From: Archaeoglobaceae archaeon
Lineage (GTDB): Archaea > Halobacteriota > Archaeoglobi > Archaeoglobales > Archaeoglobaceae
Direction of reading: 5' to 3'
DNA length: 13,760 nucleotides
Assembly (NCBI GenBank): GCA_025058955.1
Contig: JANXDV010000021.1
Location: 1 to 13,760 of the forward strand
Shown here one piece after another: positions 6,541 to 13,545 of this stretch. How positions within the stretch are numbered: the first letter of the stretch is position 1; each line of letters begins with the position of its first letter. The position numbers and the translations under genes were made by a program. Below the pieces are notes generated by a model. The model saw only the letters and a list, made by a program, of their open reading frames with translations. It did no database searches and had not been told where the DNA came from.

Positions 6541-7740
6541 TTACATTTCTGAAACTTTGAATAGCTTTCCAGATCTAACTTGATTCTCAAGCACCTCTTC
6601 TCCTCTAAGATACACCCACTTTGGGAATATCGCTTTAAATCCCTCATAAGGAGTCCAATTGCAGAGAGAATGTAGCTTTTCTGATTTTATTTCCTGAACA
6701 TTGTTAAGATCAAAAACCGCGAAGTTTGCAAATTTTCCAACCTCTATCTCTCCGTAATCTCTGAAACCAAAGATCTTCGCTGGATTCACAGCGATTTTTT
6801 CGACCAAGTCATTAAAGCTGATCAAACCCCTTTTAGCAAGCTCAACGAAAATCGGAAAAGTCGTCTCAACTCCAGGAAATCCTGCTGAACCCATTTTTTT
6901 ATCCTCGATCGTATGAGGAGCGTGATCTGAAGCGAGGATCTGGATCCTTGAAAAATTTTTCAATAGCCATTCCGCATCGCTTTTTTGCCTTAACGGTGGA
7001 TTCACGTTAACAAAATCTCCAAGTTTTGCATAATCGTCAATGTTGAGTAGAATGTGGTGCGGAGCTACTTCAAAAGTCCCTCTTTTAACTTTTTCAACCG
7101 CCTCTCTTGTGGACAAATGGCAGAAATGAAAATCTCCAAGCTTTTCGCACTCCTCAACCGCTAAAATTTCCGCCTCTCTTTTTCTAAACAAAAAATTGGG
7201 ATTTCCAATTTCAACGAATCTTGGATCCTCTGCATGGATGGTGAGTTTTGCATTTACTTTCAAATTTTTCAGCATTTCGTAGCTTATTTCAAGCTCCTTA
7301 TCATTGTTTTGGAGAAAAACTTCCCCAATGGCTGGAAGAAAGTATTTTTCTCTTATCTTTTCGACGATCTCATCTATCTTATTCGAATTTTTTCTTGTTA
7401 GAGCCAAATTGAGTGTGTAGTCTACATAACTACTCTTTTCCGCTTTTTCCATTCTTCGGAAATAGATCTCTTCGTTTTCAACAACTGGCTTCGTGTTTGG
7501 CTGATCAACGACAAGGCAAATTCCGCCATGTAATGCTGAAAGACTGCCAGTCTCAATTGTCTCCTTTCTTTTTTCCTCAAAATCTCTGAAATGCACATGA
7601 ACGTCAATTCCCGCGGGTAAAATTATACCTCTGAGCTTTTTACCTTTCAAGAGCTTTCCGATCCTCTTTATTCTACCCTCTTCTACTTCTATTCCTGCTT
7701 CGACAAATTCCCCTCTGTAGAAGATCTTTCCGTAGATCAT
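6541..7740 (-). CDS. pyrC: Dihydroorotase
   Basis: It closes carbamoyl aspartate to dihydroorotate, the third step of pyrimidine synthesis. The 399-residue protein is an amidohydrolase-fold metalloenzyme. Metal and substrate motifs are: DVHVHFRD with H48, H50 and R52; IHAED with H169; CHLST with H208; and SDHAPH with D272. The family also has GFPGVET at 288-294. The lysine that is carboxylated and bridges two metals in many dihydroorotases is not seen; the corresponding stretch reads AIGEVFL, with E140 as a possible ligand. The PG that usually follows HFR is also absent (HFRDFEEK). The ATG overlaps the stop of the CinA-like gene as ATGA, placing it third in an argG operon. The full set of catalytic motifs makes hydantoinase or allantoinase less likely. 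Confidence 0.92.
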   Translation of the reverse strand: MIYGKIFYRGEFVEAGIEVEEGRIKRIGKLLKGKKLRGIILPAGIDVHVHFRDFEEKRKETIETGSLSALHGGICLVVDQPNTKPVVENEEIYFRRMEKAEKSSYVDYTLNLALTRKNSNKIDEIVEKIREKYFLPAIGEVFLQNNDKELEISYEMLKNLKVNAKLTIHAEDPRFVEIGNPNFLFRKREAEILAVEECEKLGDFHFCHLSTREAVEKVKRGTFEVAPHHILLNIDDYAKLGDFVNVNPPLRQKSDAEWLLKNFSRIQILASDHAPHTIEDKKMGSAGFPGVETTFPIFVELAKRGLISFNDLVEKIAVNPAKIFGFRDYGEIEVGKFANFAVFDLNNVQEIKSEKLHSLCNWTPYEGFKAIFPKWVYLRGEEVLENQVRSGKLFKVSEM

Positions 7741-8432
7741 TGCCCACCGCTTTTCTTTAGAAGCTCTCTAAATCTCTCCACCGCTTCTCTGACTCTATCC
7801 TTGTTCTTCCCTGAGAACTTCACGATCACGTAGCCAAACTTTGGATAAGAGCCTATTTGAACATCTGGAAATTCACTAACAACCTTGTTCAACTCTTCAA
7901 GGATCCTAACTTCGTAGCCATCAACTCTAACCTGATCTTCGAAGTAGTCAAGCTTTTCAAACTTCTTCAAGATCTTCTCAAACGTGTTCTTCATTTCCTC
8001 TGGCACACCTGGCATCACCGCAATGTTTTCAACGATGTAAGCTGGCGCTGCGCCAACGTCGTTCCAAATGATCTCCGCACCTTCTGGCACAGAAGATATT
8101 TTTCTCACCGCAAACTCATTATCGCTCATGCTCTTAAGATAGTCGTAAACTTCCTTGTTGACCCTAAGCTCTCTTTTCAAAGCCTTCGAGATCGCTTCAT
8201 TGGTCACATCATCATGAGTTGCTCCAAGTCCTCCAGTTAAAATTACGAAGTCGTAAAACTGCGAAGCTTTCCTCACTTCTTCAACGATCTCATCAACAAC
8301 ATCTGGCACAACTAAGATCCTCTTAACCTCATGTCCAAGCTCTGTGAGCTTCTTTGCAATGTATGTTGCATTCGTATTCACAGTATCTCCCTTCAACAAC
8401 TCATTGCCAACGCTAATTATTGCAAATTTCAT
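7737..8432 (-). CDS. CinA-like molybdopterin-binding-domain protein
   Basis: A 231-residue protein with the MoeA/MogA-type (MoCF-biosynthesis-like) domain found at the N-terminus of bacterial CinA. Key segments are GNELLKGDTVNTNATYIAKKL (split over 9-29) and TGGLGATHDDVTNEAI (66-81), followed by the usual VMPGVPEEM (about residues 148-156). The CinA C-terminal NMN deamidase domain is missing, as is common in archaea. Relatives of this domain hydrolyse ADP-ribose or FAD pyrophosphate bonds, so a nucleotide pyrophosphatase is possible, but the substrate is not shown here. It is joined to argG upstream and pyrC downstream by ATGA overlaps, which ties it to arginine and pyrimidine synthesis without explaining why. 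A role in molybdopterin synthesis is a weaker alternative, since no other cofactor genes are nearby. Confidence 0.82.
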   Translation of the reverse strand: MKFAIISVGNELLKGDTVNTNATYIAKKLTELGHEVKRILVVPDVVDEIVEEVRKASQFYDFVILTGGLGATHDDVTNEAISKALKRELRVNKEVYDYLKSMSDNEFAVRKISSVPEGAEIIWNDVGAAPAYIVENIAVMPGVPEEMKNTFEKILKKFEKLDYFEDQVRVDGYEVRILEELNKVVSEFPDVQIGSYPKFGYVIVKFSGKNKDRVREAVERFRELLKKSGGQ

Positions 8433-9610
8433 AGCTTCTCCCTTCGTAATCTTTGAAAAATCCTACCCTGTAGCCCATGAAACACTGCAAAACCTTCTGC
8501 AAGCCTTTGATCGATCGCCTTCGTGTCGAATGAAACAAGCTCTTCGGAATACAAGGCAAACTCAGAATACCTTGCAATAGGCATCACTGAACCTTTATAC
8601 AATTTAAGCTTCACCCATCCACTAACCCTTTCCTGCGTTTTGTCTATGAAAGCATTAAGAGCCTCAAAAAGTGGTTCATTCGTCAATCCATAGTAAACAA
8701 GCTCTGCCCACTCTTCCTCAACTATTTTCTTAAACTTAAGCTCTCTCCTGCTCAAAACAAGCTTTTCTAAGTCTCTATGTGCCGTAATTAGAATTGTAGC
8801 TGCAGGATGCTCGTAATTCTCTCTTGCTTTCAATCCAAGAACTCTGTCCTCGATCATATCAGTTCTTCCAATGCCATGTCTTCCGCCAAGTTCGTTTAGA
8901 AGCTTAACAAGTTCAAAGCCGTCGAGTCTTTGATCATTCACAGCAACAGGAATACCTTTTTCAAAGTCGATCTTTACTATTTCAGGCTTTTCAGGAGCTT
9001 TTTCTGGCGATTTAGTCCACTCATAAATCTCTTCTGGTGGGACAAAGCTTGGATCTTCGAGCTTTCCTCCTTCGATGCTTCTGCTCCAAAGGTTCTCGTC
9101 AACGCTGAACGGTTTTTCCTTAGTAGCGGGAACTTCTATTCCATGCTCTTTTGCATACTCAATTTCCCACTCTCTTGTGAGATTCAATTCTCTTACTGGG
9201 GCTATAACTTTGAAATTATATTGCCTAAAGACGTTTTCAAACCTTAGCTGGTCATTTCCCTTTCCTGTGCAACCATGAGCGACCGCATCAGCCTTTTCTT
9301 TTTTAGCAACTTCTGCAACCTTTTCCGCAATTATTGGGCGTGCAATTGCTGTTCCGAGAACATAGCCTTCATAGTCCCCATTTGCCTTCACAAGACGATA
9401 AATTGCCTCTACAAACTCCTTTCTCGCTGGAATAGTATAATGCTTGTCCGCATACTTCTTTCCTCTTTCCTCAGCCCTTTTTAGCTCAGCTTCGGGCAAT
9501 CCAATGTCCACAGTAGCAGTAATGACCTCGTCAAAACCATACTTTTCTCTAAGCAAGAATATGCAGACAGTCGTATCAAGTCCACCAGAGTAAGCGAGCA
9601 CAACTTTCAT
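8429..9610 (-). CDS. argG: Argininosuccinate synthase
   Basis: It condenses citrulline and aspartate with ATP to argininosuccinate, the penultimate step of arginine synthesis. The 393-residue protein begins MKVVLAYSGGLDTTV, containing the PP-loop ATP site (AYSGGLDTT, 6-14). The second signature HGCTGKGNDQLRFE is at 112-125, and ENLWSRSIEGG at 172-182 is also typical. Length is normal. The ATG at 9610 has a TATA box about 26 nt upstream and no ribosome site, so the message is probably leaderless. It leads an operon with the CinA-like gene and pyrC through ATGA overlaps. Arginine and pyrimidine synthesis both draw on carbamoyl phosphate and aspartate, which makes coordinated expression sensible. 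Confidence 0.96.
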   Translation of the reverse strand: MKVVLAYSGGLDTTVCIFLLREKYGFDEVITATVDIGLPEAELKRAEERGKKYADKHYTIPARKEFVEAIYRLVKANGDYEGYVLGTAIARPIIAEKVAEVAKKEKADAVAHGCTGKGNDQLRFENVFRQYNFKVIAPVRELNLTREWEIEYAKEHGIEVPATKEKPFSVDENLWSRSIEGGKLEDPSFVPPEEIYEWTKSPEKAPEKPEIVKIDFEKGIPVAVNDQRLDGFELVKLLNELGGRHGIGRTDMIEDRVLGLKARENYEHPAATILITAHRDLEKLVLSRRELKFKKIVEEEWAELVYYGLTNEPLFEALNAFIDKTQERVSGWVKLKLYKGSVMPIARYSEFALYSEELVSFDTKAIDQRLAEGFAVFHGLQGRIFQRLRREKL

Positions 9611-9630
9611 GAGGCTACTTTTCCATTGGT

Positions 9631-9640
9631 ATATATAAGC
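9631..9640 (-). promoter_or_regulatory. TATA box for the argG operon
   Basis: On the minus strand GCTTATATAT (9640-9631) is centred about 26 nt before the argG ATG at 9610. This is the most canonical TATA element in the window. No ribosome-binding site follows, so a leaderless transcript is expected. Confidence 0.55.
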
Positions 9641-9681
9641 TTGTGAGATTTGCTCTAATTAGAGAAAAATTTTTTTACCTC

Positions 9682-9688
9682 TTATAAG
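9682..9688 (+). promoter_or_regulatory. Candidate TATA box for tatA
   Basis: TTATAAG is centred about 29 nt before the ATG at 9714 and about 14 nt before the ATG at 9699. If it is the promoter it favours the shorter TatA reading. A T-rich run at 9670-9677 would fit the longer reading but is a poorer TATA match. Confidence 0.35.
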
Positions 9689-9698
9689 AATCCAAGCG

Positions 9699-10010
9699 AT
9701 GGAAATTGCAAAAATGTTTATTGGAACCCAAGAGATAATTCTAATAATTTTAGTCGTTCTTTTGCTCTTTGGAGCAAGCAAAATTCCAGAACTTGCAAGA
9801 AGTCTTGGTAGAGGTGTAGCGGAATTCAAAAAGGCTCAGAAAGAGGCTGAAATGGAGCTAAGAGAGCTTGAAAAGGATATAAAGATCTCGAAGGAGGATA
9901 AAAGGAAAAAGCTTGAGAAGATCGCAAGAGATCTTGGAATAAATCCAGAGGGAAAGAGTGAGGAGGAATTGCTTGAAGAGATAAATAAAGCCATAGCTAA
10001 GAAATCCTAA
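9699..10010 (+). CDS. tatA: Twin-arginine translocase subunit TatA
   Basis: TatA forms the membrane element that lets folded proteins with twin-arginine signals cross the cytoplasmic membrane. The 103-residue protein has one membrane helix (IILIILVVLLLFG, about 13-25), the hinge FGASKIPELARSLGRG (24-39) typical of the family, and the amphipathic helix through EFKKAQKE. It ends with a charged tail of helical character and an RDLGINPEGKSEEELLEE segment. The start is uncertain. The ATG at 9699 gives five extra residues; the ATG at 9714 gives MFIGTQEII, closer to usual TatA N-termini, and is better placed relative to the TATA-like element at 9682-9688. No tatC is in the window. It stands alone, divergent from argG. 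Confidence 0.9.
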   Translation: MEIAKMFIGTQEIILIILVVLLLFGASKIPELARSLGRGVAEFKKAQKEAEMELRELEKDIKISKEDKRKKLEKIARDLGINPEGKSEEELLEEINKAIAKKS

Positions 10011-10193
10011 GCTCTTTCTTCAATATTTTTCTCTGCAACCTCAAAAAAGGATTTCCTTCTCCAACTGAGGCTATAAACTTCAAACTAAAAAATTTGGTTT
10101 TTACGAAGTTAGATTTAGCTCAACGATTTGCCTTTCAACACCTGACTTTCGGAAACGGTGAGCATTTTTGTGATATTCCTTTGCTTGAACTTG
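10007..10193 (-). other. Possible decayed coding remnant between tatA and the tRNA
   Basis: No intact gene fits between tatA and the tRNA, but minus-strand frames here read like broken protein. One frame is open from 10193 to a TAA at 10101-10103. A second frame, open from about 10119, gives KFIASVGEGNPF. Adding one base in the run of six T (10043-10048) joins that to FEVAEKNIEERA, which stops at 10007-10009. The region has no intact start and needs at least two frame changes. It may be a gene relic beside a tRNA, or chance in AT-rich DNA. No family is recognised. Confidence 0.18.
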
Positions 10194-10208
10194 CTAAGAT
10201 AAGTAAGA

Positions 10209-10303
10209 CGCCGGGGGTGGGATTTGAACCCACGCGGGCGATGCCCACACGCTTTCCAGCGATAAGCCTCCAGGCGTGCGCCTTGCCACTCGGCAACCCC
10301 GGC
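10209..10303 (-). tRNA. tRNA-Ser (anticodon GGA) with a 14-nt intron
   Basis: The gene reads GCCGGGG at the 5' acceptor strand and CCCCGGC at the 3' strand, with discriminator G73 as expected for serine. The D-arm is GCC/GGC around a loop containing GG. The T-arm is GTGGG-TTCAAAT-CCCAC. The long variable arm, GGGC-ATC-GCCC, marks a class II tRNA. The anticodon stem CACGC/GCGTG encloses 21 nt, not 7. Removing 14 nt (10254-10267) after position 37 gives the loop CUGGAGA with anticodon GGA at 10269-10271, reading codons UCC and UCU. The 3' CCA is not encoded. A TATA-like sequence at 10325-10333 fits its promoter. G73 and the anticodon rule out tRNA-Leu. Confidence 0.93.
10254..10267 (-). other. 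Intron of tRNA-Ser, canonical 37/38 position
   Basis: The 14-nt intron can form the bulge-helix-bulge recognised by the archaeal splicing endonuclease. Exon bases 32-35 (CUGG) pair with intron bases 9-12 (CUGG) through C-G, U-G, G-U and G-C pairs. This leaves 3-nt bulges AG^G at the 5' site and AA^A at the 3' site. The inner helix is minimal, a single C-G pair closing a 5-nt loop. Confidence 0.75.
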
Positions 10304-10324
10304 TCTAAGGTTTGACAGTGGATT

Positions 10325-10333
10325 GAAATATAT
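10325..10333 (-). promoter_or_regulatory. TATA-like box for the tRNA-Ser gene
   Basis: On the minus strand ATATATTTC-like sequence is centred about 25 nt ahead of the tRNA 5' end at 10303. It overlaps the most likely start codon of the radical SAM gene on the plus strand, so the two divergent units share this DNA. Confidence 0.4.
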
Positions 10334-11402
10334 GCCTTTTGTTTCTCCAGAGAGAAGTAAAAGCTTATTATATCTCCCTCCGAATTGTTCTGTGGTAAGG
10401 GGACTTGAAAGATACACCGCAATCAATCTTGGTGAAGCGGTTGCGAAATTTCAGATCCTTAAGAGGATACCAGCGGAGCGAGCGGAAGGATTTGAAGAAA
10501 ATTTAAAGATCCATTCAAGACTGAAGAGAGAATTTAAAAAACTCTTGGCAGACTCAAGTCCAAAAATTTTAAAAGAAGAGCCAGCGAAATACTCCTTTCT
10601 TCATTTAAAAAAAGATTTGCTCTTGGAAATGCTGAAAGAATGCGTATTCTGTGAAAGGAAGTGCGGTGTGAATAGGTATGAAACAAAGGGTTTCTGCAAG
10701 TGCTCAGCTAAGAGTTACTACAGTAGCGAATTCCTTCATTTAGGCGAAGAACCTGAATTGGTTCCATCTCACACGATCTTCTTCAACAGATGCACATTTG
10801 CATGTGTTTTCTGCCAAAATTACGATATAGTGAACAGCGATGACTCTATTGCTGACGCTAAAGAACTTGCAATGCTGATCGATATTCGATATAGGCAAGG
10901 AAGCAGAAACGTGAACTTTGTCGGCGGGAATCCTGATCAGCATGCACACACGATCGCAGAGATCTTGCTTGAAGTTAGATCAAACATTCCAGTTGTTTGG
11001 AATTCGAACATGTTTCACAGCGAAGAACTTGCGGAGATCATCGAAGATTTCGTCGACATCTGGCTCGGAGATTTCAAATATGGCAACGATAGCTGTGCTT
11101 TGAGATATTCTAAAGCCCCAAGGTATATGGAAGTCGTTACGAGAAACTTTTTAAGGGCTAAGGATAATGGAGAGCTTTTGATCAGACATCTCGTCATGCC
11201 AAACCACGTTGAGTGTTGCACCGCGAAAATCGTTGAATGGGTGGCGAAAAACCTTGGAGAATGGGTTAGATTCAATCTAATGTTCCAATATCGCCCAGTT
11301 TACAAGGCTTACGAGTATTCAGAGATTGCAAGAAGACTCACTGGAGAGGAGATGAGAAGAGCTTATGAAATTGCTTCGAAAAGGCTAAAAAATCTTGTAT
11401 GA
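10332..11402 (+). CDS. Radical SAM protein of the PflX-like (COG1313) type
   Basis: A radical SAM protein of about 356 residues. The [4Fe-4S]/SAM motif is CTFACVFC (CxxxCxxC), preceded by FFNR and followed by QNYDIV. This, with LGEEPELVPSHTIFF before it, matches uncharacterised archaeal and bacterial proteins named PflX-like. Before the motif lies a second cysteine set, CVFCERKCGVNR followed by GFCKC, which is typical of the family and could bind another cluster or metal. A GGNPD segment follows the motif in the SAM-binding half. The reaction and substrate are unknown; the pyruvate formate-lyase activator label is by resemblance only. Start choice is weak: ATG 10332 is used, with TTG 10323 and GTG 10392 as alternatives, the last having an AT-rich TTATTATAT upstream at 10365-10373. 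The stop overlaps the helicase ATG as ATGA. Confidence 0.82.
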   Translation: MPFVSPERSKSLLYLPPNCSVVRGLERYTAINLGEAVAKFQILKRIPAERAEGFEENLKIHSRLKREFKKLLADSSPKILKEEPAKYSFLHLKKDLLLEMLKECVFCERKCGVNRYETKGFCKCSAKSYYSSEFLHLGEEPELVPSHTIFFNRCTFACVFCQNYDIVNSDDSIADAKELAMLIDIRYRQGSRNVNFVGGNPDQHAHTIAEILLEVRSNIPVVWNSNMFHSEELAEIIEDFVDIWLGDFKYGNDSCALRYSKAPRYMEVVTRNFLRAKDNGELLIRHLVMPNHVECCTAKIVEWVAKNLGEWVRFNLMFQYRPVYKAYEYSEIARRLTGEEMRRAYEIASKRLKNLV

Positions 11403-13003
11403 ACCTAACTGAACTTCTTGAAAAGATTGAGAAGGCTATTGAAAGAAAGATTCGTGAAAAAGATGTCTACGATGCAGAAGTTCTCGCGAGAAAGGGAGAA
11501 ATTGCGATCCTATTCTCTTCTGGTCAAATTCCCACGGGAAGTGCTGTAGCTTGGGTTGAAAAAGACATCACTCCTTTTGGCTGGGTGATTGATGTTAGAA
11601 AAACGAAGAGAGGTTACATTCTTGCTGTGAAGGAGTTCGAAAGTTTTGATGGAGAAAGAATTGTTGAAGCGGAGAATTTGCTAAGCATAGCCTTGAGAAA
11701 GGAGATTGTAGGAAAAATGGATGAAGTCCTTGATTTTGGCTATTGGAGTGGAGTGAAAAAGGTTCAAGCTCCAGAATGGCTTGATAAATGGCAGAGAGAA
11801 TGTTTTTCAGCTTCATGTTCTCTTGAAGAAGGCGAAATTTTGCTCGTCATTGGACCTCCAGGCACAGGTAAGACGACATTTATTGCTGAGTCCGCAAAAA
11901 AGCTTTCAGAAATGGAGAGAGTTTGGATCACCTCGAACACAAACATAGCAGTTGACAACGTCTTGGAAAAACTAAATAAAGCCCTTAGGATTGGGCATCC
12001 ATCAAAATTAACTGAAAATGTGAAGAAGCACAGCGTAGAGTCTAAAATTCTCTCCGCAATAACCTTCAGCAATTACGAAGAACTTGCAAGAAAAATAAAT
12101 TCTGCTTACAGAGAAATAGCTAAGATTCAGGAAGAAATGCTGAACTCAGGCAAAATTGCAGTCGGATCCACGATCTTGAAGGGAGCCATGAGCCCTATTC
12201 GGAACTATGAATTCGACACGGTCTTTATAGATGAGGCGAGCAACACTTGCATCTCATTAGCACTTTTAGCACTTGAAAAAGCGAAAAAGGCAGTGGTTGT
12301 AGGTGACCCCTATCAGCTTCCGCCTGTTTATGAGATAAACGTGCCAAATGCGGTAAAGTTCTCCGCTTTCAATTACCTTTACGAGCTCTTTGGAAAAAGC
12401 CTTTGGCTAAGAAGACATTACAGATGCAATGCGGAAATAATTGCTTTCTCAGCGAAGGAAGTTTACAAAAAACTCGAGATCGATCCAAGATGTTTTGAAG
12501 TCAAGATCCCAAGAGTTGAGACAAGCATTCCTGAGCTTGGAGATCCTGAAAAACCTGTTTTATTCTTGGACTGTAATGGAGAAGAAAAGAAGGTCGGAGC
12601 ATCGAAAATAAATGAGTTGGAAGCTGAAATTGCTTGTGAGATCTGTGATGAGCTTGTTGAAGCTGTAGGCGAGGAAGAAATTGGAATAATAACTCCTTAT
12701 TTAAAGCAGAAAGAGCTGATCAAGTCAATTCTGAGTGATTTTGGAATAAACTGCGAAGTGGCTACTGTGCACAGCTATCAAGGAAGGGAGAAGGAAGTGA
12801 TAGTATACTCGATCACCGCAACCAATAACCTATTCTTTGCCTCAGATAAGAAGATCTTTAACGTCGCTTTGACAAGAGCAAAGGCAAAGTTCATAGCTTT
12901 GGGAAATTCAAAGTCAATTGAAGGCAAAAATTTCCTTCTATCGAGATTTCTCGATTATGCAAAGCAAAAAGGAGGATACGTTTCGGCGAGAAAAGTATTT
13001 TAG
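11399..13003 (+). CDS. UPF1-like superfamily 1B helicase
   Basis: A 534-residue nucleic-acid helicase of the UPF1/IGHMBP2/Dna2 group. ATPase and helicase motifs appear in order: Walker A GPPGTGKTT (152-160), motif Ia TSNTNIAVDNVLEKL (178-192), Walker B VFIDEAS (275-281), motif III GDPYQLPP (302-309), motif IV LRRHYRCNAEII (337-348), motif V TVHSYQGREKEVI (456-468) and motif VI NVALTRAKAKFI (488-499). All key residues are present, so it should be active. Residues 1-130 precede the ATPase and include a strand-rich segment (about 33-80) that may be a small barrel like the 1B or OB regions of this group. There is no zinc-finger or nuclease domain. It is translationally coupled to the radical SAM gene and followed after 20 bp by the macro-domain gene. 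Whether it acts on DNA or RNA cannot be told from sequence. Confidence 0.92.
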   Translation: MNLTELLEKIEKAIERKIREKDVYDAEVLARKGEIAILFSSGQIPTGSAVAWVEKDITPFGWVIDVRKTKRGYILAVKEFESFDGERIVEAENLLSIALRKEIVGKMDEVLDFGYWSGVKKVQAPEWLDKWQRECFSASCSLEEGEILLVIGPPGTGKTTFIAESAKKLSEMERVWITSNTNIAVDNVLEKLNKALRIGHPSKLTENVKKHSVESKILSAITFSNYEELARKINSAYREIAKIQEEMLNSGKIAVGSTILKGAMSPIRNYEFDTVFIDEASNTCISLALLALEKAKKAVVVGDPYQLPPVYEINVPNAVKFSAFNYLYELFGKSLWLRRHYRCNAEIIAFSAKEVYKKLEIDPRCFEVKIPRVETSIPELGDPEKPVLFLDCNGEEKKVGASKINELEAEIACEICDELVEAVGEEEIGIITPYLKQKELIKSILSDFGINCEVATVHSYQGREKEVIVYSITATNNLFFASDKKIFNVALTRAKAKFIALGNSKSIEGKNFLLSRFLDYAKQKGGYVSARKVF

Positions 13004-13023
13004 CATCTGAAGCCATTTTCCGC

Positions 13024-13545
13024 ATGGTCATTTATAAGGGTGTTGAGGTCGAAGCATTACATGGAGACATAACAAGGCTTGAAGTCGATGCAATCGTTAA
13101 CGCTGCAAACACCCACTTGCTTATGGGCGGTGGTGTTGCGGGAGCGATAAAGAGGGCGGGAGGAAAAGAGATCGAGGATGAAGCGGTTAAGCAAGGTCCT
13201 ATTAAAATTGGTTCCGCTGTTGCAACTTCAGCGGGAAAGCTAAAGGCAAAATTCGTCATTCACGCTCCAACGATGGAGCTCGATTTTAAGACAGATGAAA
13301 AAAAGGTAAGACTTGCGATGATCGCAGCTCTAAAGAAGGCTGAAGAGCTTAATGTTAAAAGCGTAGCATTTCCAGCACTTGGAACAGGTGTTGGAGGATT
13401 AGCTAAGGATCTCGTTGCGAGGATCATGGTTGAGGAGCTGAAAAAGCACATAGACTCTGGGACTAAGCTTAAGAAAGTTCTACTTGTGGATATAAATGCG
13501 GAACAAGTGGAATTTTTCAAAAAAGAGCTTGAGGGATTGAAATGA
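13024..13545 (+). CDS. Macro-domain protein (ADP-ribose binding)
   Basis: A 173-residue single macro domain expected to bind ADP-ribose or related adenine nucleotides. Key segments: GDIT (14-17), DAIVNAANTHLLMGGGVAGA (22-41), IGSAVATSAGKL (62-73), VIHAPTM (78-84), and PALGTGVGG (117-125). The aspartate used by MacroD-type hydrolases after GGGV is alanine here (GGGVAGAI), as in A. fulgidus Af1521, so activity as an ADP-ribosyl hydrolase is possible but not assured. It is distinct from Af1521 in the helical segments after the glycine loop. The ATG at 13024 follows the helicase stop by 20 bp, and its own stop overlaps the next ATG as ATGA. Association with a helicase suggests a role with ADP-ribosylated substrates or adenylate by-products, but this is inference. 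Confidence 0.93.
   Translation: MVIYKGVEVEALHGDITRLEVDAIVNAANTHLLMGGGVAGAIKRAGGKEIEDEAVKQGPIKIGSAVATSAGKLKAKFVIHAPTMELDFKTDEKKVRLAMIAALKKAEELNVKSVAFPALGTGVGGLAKDLVARIMVEELKKHIDSGTKLKKVLLVDINAEQVEFFKKELEGLK

Noticed and set aside
10254..10260. Second CUGGAAA word in the tRNA as an alternative anticodon loop
   Set aside because: It would leave the anticodon stem unpaired on its 5' side; it fits better as the intron half of the bulge-helix-bulge. The decoded anticodon would be GGA either way.
10094..10426. Open frames of about 70-100 codons crossing the tRNA on both strands
   Set aside because: They translate the tRNA itself, a common source of false genes, and have no family resemblance.
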